Origin: UBA3495 sp964629875
GTDB lineage: Bacteria; Chloroflexota; Dehalococcoidia; Lucifugimonadales; UBA3495
Assembly: GCA_964629875.1 (NCBI GenBank)
Contig: CAZVRK010000015.1
Span: forward strand, 1 to 48,903
Length of the DNA stretch: 48,903 nt
Reading direction: 5' to 3'
The translations under genes and the position numbers were made by a program. The notes under the pieces were generated by a model. The model did not search any database, was not told the DNA's origin, and saw only the letters and a program-made list of their open reading frames with translations. This document shows positions 43,182 through 48,903 of the stretch, piece by piece; positions within the stretch are counted from its first letter, which is position 1; the number at the start of each line of letters is the position of its first letter.

Positions 43182-44438
43182 TTACCCACATGGCTCTTTA
43201 TCTTTGGTATCAAAACACCACAACTGACTCTGAACTGATTTGATTTGTATGCGGAGAATAGTACCATCCTGACTACCAATGAAGACTGACTCTCGCTGAT
43301 TGCCTCCTGAGGCTTGCACACCAGTTGTGCTCAAGTCATTTTCATCCAACGGAACTGTGTATAGCGGCGCTTTTATCTCGTCGTCTGGAAGTGTTAGAGA
43401 CGCTGTTACAGTGTCACCTGTACTGGTCTCCAGTAGAGTTAATTTACCATCTATTGACGCAACTACTAGACCCCTCGGAACAAGCACAGGGGTAGAAACT
43501 AGTGGAGAGCCTAAGTCATGAGACCACTGGAAGACACCATTGTTATCCAGTGCATAGACACTTCCATCCATCGAAGCCACAAACACTGAGCGGTTATTGC
43601 CTATAGCAGAGGCCCAAATCCAATTATCAGTTTCAAATTCCCACCGTATTTCGCCATATCTGGAATCCAATCCATAAACCTTTCTATCAAAAGAACCAAC
43701 GATCACTAGATCATTCCACACGAACGGTTTCCCCACAATAACTCCGTCCGTGGGGGTCCTCCATTTCTCTTCTCCAGTACTTATATCGAGAGCGTATATA
43801 CTCTTATCGTGAGAACCAAAATACACCGTCCCGTTCTTAATCTCGGGAGTGGTCCATATTTTTCCATTGGCTTTAAACCGCCATAGTTCTTCAGACGTTA
43901 CAGCATCTAACGCATATAGATACCCGTTTTCTGAACCAACAATTAATATCTGTCGTAACGTGTCTAACGCAGGACCAGCGACCAGACTTTGGCCTTCATC
44001 TGGATCTACTAGCTCTCTTTTCCATCCTCTTCCGTCTGAACGTCCGGTATCTTTTTCCAGTGCATATACAAACCCATCAACCGCAGTAACATATATCAAA
44101 TCGTTACCTACTACTGGGGTGTAGAATGTCCCAGATACGGTCGTATCATCACCAGACGGAAACACCCATTTTACAGTGGGGACCGATCCATCATCATAAA
44201 GTGCTATAACCTTCCCTTCCCTCGTTCCGGCGTAAACTACATCATCTGCAGCAGTAACAGGAGTCCATCCTCTAGTATCTGAACCAAGTTGGGGGGTACA
44301 CCCAATAGTACTCATTACAATTAGAAGCGAGACCAATATCAAACAGTAACGCCCGACAGGACAACTTCCAGTGGGTTTTCCAAAGGATTTAGAGATAGTA
44401 ATTTGCCTTGAGTTAGATGAATCTACGTTATTGATCAA
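43182..44438 (-). CDS. PQQ-like (BamB-type) beta-propeller lipoprotein
   Basis: A 418-residue secreted propeller. The N-terminus is cytoplasmic and polar (1-30), then a hydrophobic helix ends in the lipobox MSTIGC (Cys47). Propeller blades repeat the PQQ-like pattern: GFVYALEKDTG, GYLYALDAVTSEELWRF, KSIYALDISTGEEKWRT, RKVYGLDSRYGEIRWEF and GSVYALDNNGVFQW. No quinone dehydrogenase residues are seen, so it is likely a scaffold like BamB. It lies inside the rpmH-rnpA-yidD-yidC-jag operon, 1 nt after yidD and 24 nt before yidC. The start is TTG 44438, with a weak ribosome site. Confidence 0.88.
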   Translation of the reverse strand: MINNVDSSNSRQITISKSFGKPTGSCPVGRYCLILVSLLIVMSTIGCTPQLGSDTRGWTPVTAADDVVYAGTREGKVIALYDDGSVPTVKWVFPSGDDTTVSGTFYTPVVGNDLIYVTAVDGFVYALEKDTGRSDGRGWKRELVDPDEGQSLVAGPALDTLRQILIVGSENGYLYALDAVTSEELWRFKANGKIWTTPEIKNGTVYFGSHDKSIYALDISTGEEKWRTPTDGVIVGKPFVWNDLVIVGSFDRKVYGLDSRYGEIRWEFETDNWIWASAIGNNRSVFVASMDGSVYALDNNGVFQWSHDLGSPLVSTPVLVPRGLVVASIDGKLTLLETSTGDTVTASLTLPDDEIKAPLYTVPLDENDLSTTGVQASGGNQRESVFIGSQDGTILRIQIKSVQSQLWCFDTKDKEPCG

Positions 44439-44439
44439 G

Positions 44440-44652
44440 TTATATTACAGGGTCGTGGCCCTTGCCTCCCCATGGTTGGCATCGGATTATTCGTCTAGCC
44501 CCCATTACCACTCCTCTGACGACACCATATTTTTCTATGGCCTCTGAAGTGTAACTAGAACATGACGGCGTATATCTGCACATTGAAGGTAGATACGGTG
44601 AAATCACAGTTTGATAACCCTTTATAATGAAAAGCAATCCGCTTTTTATCAA
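44440..44652 (-). CDS. yidD: Membrane protein insertion efficiency factor YidD
   Basis: A 70-residue YidD with the hallmark CRYTPSCSSYTSEAIEKYG segment and the terminal RRIIRCQPWGGKGHDPV. An amphipathic N-terminus anchors it to the membrane, where it aids YidC. The start is a TTG overlapping the rnpA stop by 4 nt (TTGA). Confidence 0.96.
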   Translation of the reverse strand: MIKSGLLFIIKGYQTVISPYLPSMCRYTPSCSSYTSEAIEKYGVVRGVVMGARRIIRCQPWGGKGHDPVI

Positions 44653-45002
44653 AGCGTCCCCTTTTCTGAATCATTATCTAGAATTTTGGCTCTATTCAAG
44701 ACGTTCTGAGCCGATTGCTTTAAAGCGGCAAAATCAGCAGATTCAGCACCTTTTCGGGCTATAAACACTGCATCCCACCCACTTCTCACACAAGTATTCC
44801 TGACTACTTCTCTCAAGCGACGTCTAATTTTATTCCTGGTGACAGCATTCCCCAAACGCTTACTCACCATAAACGCATAACGGTTGTGGGAAAGACCATT
44901 TTCAAGAACCCTCACCACTAGTAACTTATTCGCTATGCTCAGACCTTCACGGTGAATTTCCGAGAATCTTTTATCTTCACTTAAGCGAAACCTGCTTTGC
45001 AT
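44649..45002 (-). CDS. rnpA: Ribonuclease P protein component
   Basis: RnpA assists the catalytic RNase P RNA in tRNA 5' maturation. The 117-residue protein has RLSEDKRFSEIHREG near the start, the FMVSKRLGNAVTRNKIRRRLRE core with the RNR motif, and GWDAVFIARKGAESADF. It starts at ATG 45002, 12 nt after the rpmH stop, in the standard order. Confidence 0.97.
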   Translation of the reverse strand: MQSRFRLSEDKRFSEIHREGLSIANKLLVVRVLENGLSHNRYAFMVSKRLGNAVTRNKIRRRLREVVRNTCVRSGWDAVFIARKGAESADFAALKQSAQNVLNRAKILDNDSEKGTL

Positions 45003-45014
45003 TTTAACGGACGA

Positions 45015-45152
45015 TTAAACGGTCAGATTGTGGCGACCCTTGAACCTGCGTCGCTTTAATACAGCCCTTCCGTCTGATGTCCTTGAGCGTGATCTAAAGC
45101 CGTGCACTCTCATGCGACGACGTTTCTTTGGTTGATAAGTACGTTTTGGCAT
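45015..45152 (-). CDS. rpmH: 50S ribosomal protein L34
   Basis: A 45-residue, very basic protein beginning MPKRTYQPKKRRRMRVHGFR and containing SRTSDGRAVLKRRRFKGR, the L34 consensus. It starts at ATG 45152, with GGAG 12 nt upstream, and is directly preceded by a strong promoter. It is the first gene of the rnpA-yidD-propeller-yidC-jag operon. dnaA, which often lies on the other side of rpmH, is absent; tRNA-Leu is there instead. Confidence 0.97.
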   Translation of the reverse strand: MPKRTYQPKKRRRMRVHGFRSRSRTSDGRAVLKRRRFKGRHNLTV

Positions 45153-45177
45153 TGAAAATTAATTCTCCAGTACTCGA

Positions 45178-45207
45178 ATTATAGGGCTCTATAGAAATAA
45201 CAGTCAA
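45178..45207 (-). promoter_or_regulatory. Strong promoter of the rpmH-rnpA-yidC operon
   Basis: On the minus strand TTGACT (45207-45202), 18 nt, then TATAAT (45183-45178). The predicted leader before the rpmH ATG is about 19 nt. Confidence 0.82.
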
Positions 45208-45252
45208 GAATTTTCTACTGGCGACCTAACAACCAACGCTTATCGATCATGT

Positions 45253-45258
45253 TATAAT
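45253..45258 (+). promoter_or_regulatory. -10 element of tRNA-Leu(CAA)
   Basis: A perfect TATAAT 19 nt before the tRNA gene, the right distance for a tRNA promoter. The -35 region is poor. Confidence 0.55.
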
Positions 45259-45276
45259 TGCTGCTCCACTAGACTA

Positions 45277-45362
45277 GCCGAAGTGGCGGAATGGTAGACG
45301 CGCTGGTCTCAAAAACCAGTGAGGGCAACCTCGTGTCGGTTCGAGTCCGACCTTCGGCACCA
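45277..45362 (+). tRNA. tRNA-Leu (anticodon CAA)
   Basis: A class II tRNA with a GCCGAAG/CTTCGGC acceptor and an anticodon arm CTGGT-CTCAAAA-ACCAG (anticodon CAA). It has a long variable arm (GAGG-GCAA-CCTC), a TTCGAGT T loop and an encoded CCA. It stands alone on the plus strand, divergent from rpmH. Two T-runs follow within 55 nt and probably end the transcript. Confidence 0.97.
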
Positions 45363-45492
45363 CCCAATTTTAAGCACAACATTAGCCCTTTTGCGCCTTT
45401 TTTGTTGTCTTTTTTAATGTCTGATCTTGATGGTTTTATAACCGATTTATAACCAAACTCTTTTTTTCATGTTTTTCCACGCTCAGAAAAAT

Positions 45493-45524
45493 AAGAAGCC
45501 CCGACACTTAATTCAGGGCTTCTT
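45493..45524 (-). terminator. Intrinsic terminator of the DUF1326/DUF2182 unit
   Basis: Inverted repeat AAGAAGCCC/GGGCTTCTT with a 14-nt loop. Read on the minus strand, the second arm runs into ATTTTTC. It lies 28 nt after the stop codon of the last gene of the unit (45552-45854). Confidence 0.78.
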
Positions 45525-45551
45525 CTGATCAGTTTTTCCTCTCTATAAGAA

Positions 45552-45854
45552 TTATTGACCCCAGTATCCCAACGAACGTCGCTGAGCAATCCCATCTCCA
45601 ACTGGTTGTACGTCACATTTACCAGTATCCTTCCAATGGTTGGTAAAACTATTTAAATCATCATAAGTCTCAGCCTCTACCACAGCAAAAACTCTATGAT
45701 GAGGTTGGTTAAGGAATACTGCTATTACTTTAACCTTATCATTCCCTTCCATCCATCTGCCAGATTCTTTCTGGTAGTCCGTTCTACCCTCTTTCCTTGC
45801 CTTTACTCCTCCGCAGGTCAAATGATCATGCTGTGCAGTTATGTGAAATAACAT
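45552..45854 (-). CDS. Small predicted dimeric alpha/beta-barrel protein
   Basis: A 100-residue protein starting MLFHITAQHDHLTCGG. It has a KVKVIAVFLNQPHHRVFAVVEAETYDDLNSF core, the strand-helix-strand of ferredoxin-like barrels (YciI/DUF3303-like), and then a variable tail. The His residues near the N-terminus and in PHHR could bind metal. No enzyme class is recognised. It starts at ATG 45854 and is the last gene of a leftward five-gene unit, 45 nt after its neighbour, followed by a terminator. Confidence 0.72.
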   Translation of the reverse strand: MLFHITAQHDHLTCGGVKARKEGRTDYQKESGRWMEGNDKVKVIAVFLNQPHHRVFAVVEAETYDDLNSFTNHWKDTGKCDVQPVGDGIAQRRSLGYWGQ

Positions 45855-45899
45855 AAGACTCTCCTTAATACGATTATGATTGAATTATAGAAATGACAC

Positions 45900-46520
45900 C
45901 TATCCTCCTGGGTAATATATCTTACTGACAAAGCGTTCCGTTTTCGTAGTCAGAGAGAAGATGCGTTCATATACATCCTGATTTTCCGGACTTTGTATAA
46001 AAGCCAAAGCAGCTCTGACATCCTCCATACTATTGTGAGGGATCGTTAATCGCACATTATCAAAATTTCCAATCGGCCTAACTATAGCCCCACGGCTATT
46101 CATATGAGACTCTCTTATTTCCATCAATGTATCAAGTAGTTGCGTTCTTTTTCCTGGTTTAGCAGTGAATACATTCCTAGTCATGTATCTGAGCTCACTA
46201 TTGTGTTCTCGTAACGGGGTCATTATCTCACCAACGACGAAGTCAACTGACCGGCATTTACTGGCTAACTCGTCAAAACTTTGTTGAGCTCCTTCATTAC
46301 CGTCCATACCATCAAGAAGCTCTTCAAATTCACCAAAAGAATTAAAAAGTCGCACCGTAGTAACATCTAAACCTTCCGTCTGAGTGGTTATACTGCGCGT
46401 GACATATGTTCGTATTTCTTTCACTTCTCGAGTTTGTATCCGATCTATGGACCCATTTAACACATCACGGTAATTACCCGGAATAGGCCTTCGAATTATG
46501 TTCAGAATACATGCAGGCAT
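45900..46520 (-). CDS. Hypothetical protein with two tandem barrel-like domains
   Basis: A 206-residue protein of unknown function. It seems to hold two copies of an ABM-like fold: residues about 1-100 (ILNIIRRPIPGNYRDVLNG ... VTTVRLFNSFGEFEELLDG) and about 110-206 (YMTRNVFTAKPGKRTQLLDTLMEIRE ... VRLTIPHNSMEDVRAALAF). Each has a strand, a long helix and then a strand before a second helix, the plan of a dimeric barrel made within one chain. It starts at ATG 46520, 42 nt after the DUF2182 gene. Confidence 0.7.
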   Translation of the reverse strand: MPACILNIIRRPIPGNYRDVLNGSIDRIQTREVKEIRTYVTRSITTQTEGLDVTTVRLFNSFGEFEELLDGMDGNEGAQQSFDELASKCRSVDFVVGEIMTPLREHNSELRYMTRNVFTAKPGKRTQLLDTLMEIRESHMNSRGAIVRPIGNFDNVRLTIPHNSMEDVRAALAFIQSPENQDVYERIFSLTTKTERFVSKIYYPGG

Positions 46521-46562
46521 ATTTATCTCCTTGCACCATATATAATTTAGTTTTTACATCAA

Positions 46563-47339
46563 TTAAAGGTAAGGCTGCAAAACTATTAAGCTCCCCCACG
46601 CAAAGAATCCTAGCCCGGATACCCTACTAATCCAGATTCCTTTAGGAGATAGCTTTTCGACGAGCACAAAAGCTGCCAGAACACCCACCCAAATCAGATT
46701 CATAATTCCCAATACGAACAATAAAGACATAAGCAGCCAACAGCAGCCTACGCAATAAGCTCCATGCTTCAGGCCCATTCTGATAGCACCGAATAGACCT
46801 TCTCGCCATTCGGTCATTATGAAGCCCATCGGAGTACGACAATGGCTCAAACAAGCGTATTTCCAAGGAGTCCACTGAAAAATACCCGCAGCTACAAGAA
46901 GACACCCTCCAAGGATGCTGCTGGTGCTTGCCCCCATCATACCCGTGAGCAGTCCTTGTGTATGAATTGCCCAATTAGCGATTGTTGCCATCACAGAAAA
47001 GGCTATCCACGATACTATATATCCCGATAGGAAAATACTGGTAGGCACATAAGGTAATGATTTTTCCTTACGACTGCTATTTACCTTGGAATATATGAGT
47101 ATGGTAGGAGTAGCGCTTGGAACCATCATTGCAACCATCATCACTGACCACATTGATAACATAGACCACCAATCTATCCAGTTCCATGACATCACATGTT
47201 GCATAGCCATAGGCATGGCATCATCCATTCTAGCTGCTACGTGGAGCATGTACGCCCAAGCAATTATTACTATGATCACTAGGCCGCCGCCAACCGCGAT
47301 CTGATCGCGGTTGATAGACCCCAAAAAGCCATTCTTCAA
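46563..47339 (-). CDS. DUF2182-family integral membrane protein
   Basis: A 258-residue polytopic protein with about six to seven helices. Family hallmarks are the Met-rich stretch MLSMWSVMMVAMMVPSATP (60-78), then WKYACLSHCRTP with Cys163, His166 and Cys167, and GLKHGAYCVGCCWLLM with His192, Cys196, Cys199 and Cys200. The Met, Cys and His set inside or near the membrane suggests soft-metal binding, as annotated for the family, though transport has not been shown here. It starts at ATG 47339, 6 nt after the DUF1326 gene, so the two are coupled. Confidence 0.86.
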   Translation of the reverse strand: MKNGFLGSINRDQIAVGGGLVIIVIIAWAYMLHVAARMDDAMPMAMQHVMSWNWIDWWSMLSMWSVMMVAMMVPSATPTILIYSKVNSSRKEKSLPYVPTSIFLSGYIVSWIAFSVMATIANWAIHTQGLLTGMMGASTSSILGGCLLVAAGIFQWTPWKYACLSHCRTPMGFIMTEWREGLFGAIRMGLKHGAYCVGCCWLLMSLLFVLGIMNLIWVGVLAAFVLVEKLSPKGIWISRVSGLGFFAWGSLIVLQPYL

Positions 47340-47345
47340 TGAAAC

Positions 47346-47957
47346 TTACCCCCCTTTGTAAGTAAACCCGGAATAATACCCATTTTTCCCAGATAAATTC
47401 CAATCCATCCCATAATCTTGATACGTAAGAGAACTGGATTTTGCTACTACGGTAGGTTCATCTGGAACTACTCCCAAAGCATTGTTTGTTATTGTCACAT
47501 CCGCGCCGCCCATGCCATCCAAACCTCGTATATCCATATGACCAACGCCTTTTATATTCACTGACCGGTCCTTGCCTTGAGACTTATACTCTATGTCAGC
47601 AGAAGACACTCCCATAACCTCTCCCACATGCTGTGCGATCCCAGCAAAATGCCCTCCAGCTTGTCCAGAAAATATCAGTGTTAGGGCTTCTTGTTGGGCA
47701 TCATTAGCACGATTATCCACATATAGAGCCACCTTCCAGTCAACCTCAATCATGTTTCCCGGCGAATGGGCCGCAAGGACAACGTTGAACCCATCTAGAT
47801 TCGTGCCATTATAATCACCAGATTCAATTTGCCATGCGATCAATACCGTACAATCGCCAGTGGTTGGTGGCTCCAAGAAAACACAGGGGCACGCTATATT
47901 GCAATTACAAGATTCGAAGTAGTTACCTCTAATTTCCCAGTTAGTGCTAGTACTCAT
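47346..47957 (-). CDS. DUF1326-family protein, second copy
   Basis: A 203-residue protein with an N-terminal cysteine cluster NYFESCNCNIACPC (Cys17, 19, 23, 25) and a further Cys36. The rest is a beta-rich domain with GQAGGHFAGIAQHVGEVMG in the middle. DUF1326 proteins have no assigned function, and the cysteines suggest a metal site. It starts at ATG 47957 behind TAAGGAG. It is a paralog of the gene at 48079-48696, with identical cysteine positions. Confidence 0.86.
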   Translation of the reverse strand: MSTSTNWEIRGNYFESCNCNIACPCVFLEPPTTGDCTVLIAWQIESGDYNGTNLDGFNVVLAAHSPGNMIEVDWKVALYVDNRANDAQQEALTLIFSGQAGGHFAGIAQHVGEVMGVSSADIEYKSQGKDRSVNIKGVGHMDIRGLDGMGGADVTITNNALGVVPDEPTVVAKSSSLTYQDYGMDWNLSGKNGYYSGFTYKGG

Positions 47958-48078
47958 CCTTGTACTCCTTACGCGTTATTTGGTGCCAGTTGTTGTAGAA
48001 ACTTTTAATCGTTCACCTCAATTTATTGGCCTCAACGACAAAAACGTATCTTCACCCAGTCGGCATTAAATTAACTGG

Positions 48079-48696
48079 TTAATTACTCCAATCAACAGAA
48101 GTAACTATTCCACTTTGGCCACCGTGATCGAACGTGATCACCTCGTGATCTATCTGCATTACCGTCGTAGTGGTTATATCTCCGTCATCCCATATCATTC
48201 CTCCGCTCGGGAAAACAATATGCACCTCATTCTCTTCCCCTGTCACCGGATTTCTCAGTGGAGTCAACTGAGCTTCCAATACTCCATCAATCCTAAAATG
48301 GCTGTTCCTACCGTCAATAGTCATATTTATTGGAGTGGTGATCGGTCCAACGGCCGAAGAAATCATTGATGCCAGAATTTCCCAAGGCATTCCTCCAGAT
48401 TGACCTGTCAGAATATTGGTCAAACCTTCCACCTGACTTTGATTAGCCGAATCATCAATGAAGACGACCGCAGTACCGTCACCTTCATGTATCGCTCCTG
48501 GCCACTTAACAGCTACGACTGCTTTCATTCCTTTCAGGTCTACTTCGCCAAACATCCCTTCCCTAATGTTCATGGCAGCGAAGGCTTCACACTTACCATG
48601 ATCAGGAAACCCTCCGAAATTACAGTTGCAGCCAGGATCGCAATTACACACCTCAATATAATCAGCTTTAATTCTATATTTGGTCTGATCTACCAT
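48079..48696 (-). CDS. DUF1326-family protein, first copy
   Basis: A 205-residue protein. The cysteine cluster is DYIEVCNCDPGCNCNFGG (Cys17, 19, 23, 25), plus Cys36. GQSGGMPWEILASMI corresponds to the central block of the second copy. Overall identity between the copies looks low outside these blocks, so the duplication is old. It starts at ATG 48696 behind AAAGGGGG. It leads the leftward unit and has its own promoter. Confidence 0.86.
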   Translation of the reverse strand: MVDQTKYRIKADYIEVCNCDPGCNCNFGGFPDHGKCEAFAAMNIREGMFGEVDLKGMKAVVAVKWPGAIHEGDGTAVVFIDDSANQSQVEGLTNILTGQSGGMPWEILASMISSAVGPITTPINMTIDGRNSHFRIDGVLEAQLTPLRNPVTGEENEVHIVFPSGGMIWDDGDITTTTVMQIDHEVITFDHGGQSGIVTSVDWSN

Positions 48697-48749
48697 AAAA
48701 CCCCCTTTTCCAAAATTTCGTTTAAGAGAACTATATTGATTTCCACGAA

Positions 48750-48777
48750 ATTATAGCATCTAAAACATTCACATCAA
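48750..48777 (-). promoter_or_regulatory. Promoter of the DUF1326/DUF2182 unit
   Basis: On the minus strand TTGATG (48777-48772), 16 nt, then TATAAT (48755-48750). The predicted leader is about 46 nt and holds a strong AAAGGGGG ribosome site. Confidence 0.72.
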
Positions 48778-48834
48778 GGGGATTCGACGAGTTCGTTTGG
48801 TATATTAGGAGTTACCCCATATCCTGGGACTAAA

Positions 48835-48857
48835 AAACCCGACAGTTAGTCGGGTTT
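48835..48857 (-). terminator. Intrinsic terminator of a leftward gene beyond the window
   Basis: A 9-bp perfect inverted repeat, AAACCCGAC and complement, with a 5-nt loop. On the minus strand it is followed by a run of T, so it ends a transcript entering from the right edge and insulates the DUF1326 promoter. Confidence 0.78.
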
Positions 48858-48903
48858 AAAAAGATAATAAACTGAGTGCCGAGTTATAGCTGTGGCTGAG
48901 TAT

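Noticed and set aside
45153..45551. Region beside rpmH examined for dnaA, DnaA boxes or an origin.
   Set aside because: No dnaA-like frame and no TTATCCACA-type boxes. It holds a promoter, tRNA-Leu, T-runs and a terminator.
48884..48901. Minus-strand codons TQPQL followed by TAA just right of the terminal hairpin, possibly the end of a gene outside the window.
   Set aside because: Only six codons are visible and all frames are equally possible. The terminator supports a leftward gene there, but not this reading.
1..48903. CRISPR arrays, insertion sequences, integrase genes and attachment repeats.
   Set aside because: No regularly spaced repeats, transposase-like frames or long terminal repeats were seen on reading both strands. 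The region looks like ordinary chromosome.

Overview
The window reads as bacterial chromosome from a scaffold assembly. Two runs of exactly 100 N sit inside genes, so both are assembly gaps. The DNA is AT-leaning and almost every base is coding. Many genes start with TTG or GTG and many neighbours overlap by 1-14 nt. Gene content suggests a Chloroflexota bacterium of the Dehalococcoidia/SAR202 kind: an archaeal-type phosphoglycerate mutase, LL-diaminopimelate aminotransferase-type lysine synthesis, a DUF3105 protein, an F420/LLM-type oxidoreductase, and an archaeal-looking thiolase/HMG-CoA-synthase-like/DUF35 pair. That placement is an inference from gene families, not a phylogeny.

Layout. 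1-2.8 kb (minus): two tandem winged-helix-like unknowns, then purK and purE. 2.85-3.3 kb: four tRNA genes (Val, Arg, Leu, Val) with a recognisable promoter. 3.3-13.7 kb (minus): an MFS transporter, hflX, a dapL-like aminotransferase, dapF, miaA, a glycolytic block (tpiA, archaeal-type apgM, pgk), a degenerate polyprenyl synthetase and tsaC. 13.9-23 kb (plus): guaA, purD, two unknown proteins, a HAD phosphatase, purB, purC, a DUF3105 protein, purS and an Asp-box propeller. 23-24.4 kb: small thiol-redox proteins and a monooxygenase-like protein. 24.5-32.3 kb (minus): a HemL-like aminotransferase, minCDE, a second MFS transporter, and a thiolase with an HMGS-like/DUF35 fusion. 32.4-34.7 kb (plus): a CtpA-type protease, smpB and a gamma-carbonic anhydrase. 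34.7-41.6 kb (minus): LLM oxidoreductase, SDR, glycosyltransferase, purH, purM, purF. 41.6-45.2 kb (minus): rpmH-rnpA-yidD-(PQQ-propeller lipoprotein)-yidC-jag. 45.3 kb: tRNA-Leu(CAA). 45.5-48.7 kb (minus): a five-gene unit of unknown function with two DUF1326 proteins, a DUF2182 membrane protein and two predicted ferredoxin-like barrel proteins.

Together the window holds ten purine genes (purK, E, D, B, C, S, H, M, F and guaA) in three separate blocks. purL, purQ, purN/T, purA and guaB are absent. It also holds lower glycolysis, part of the lysine pathway, Min division-site control, a membrane-protein insertion operon and trans-translation (smpB).

The most interesting points are: yidC and jag overlapping by about 110 nt, so that Glu codons of Jag encode an Arg-rich YidC tail; a PQQ-propeller lipoprotein inside the yidC operon; two genes whose conserved N-termini extend upstream to candidate ATA/ATT starts; a probably leaderless purF; a MinC with a long acidic linker; and the DUF1326/DUF2182 unit with identical cysteine spacing in both DUF1326 paralogs. 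No intergenic stretch exceeds 300 bases.
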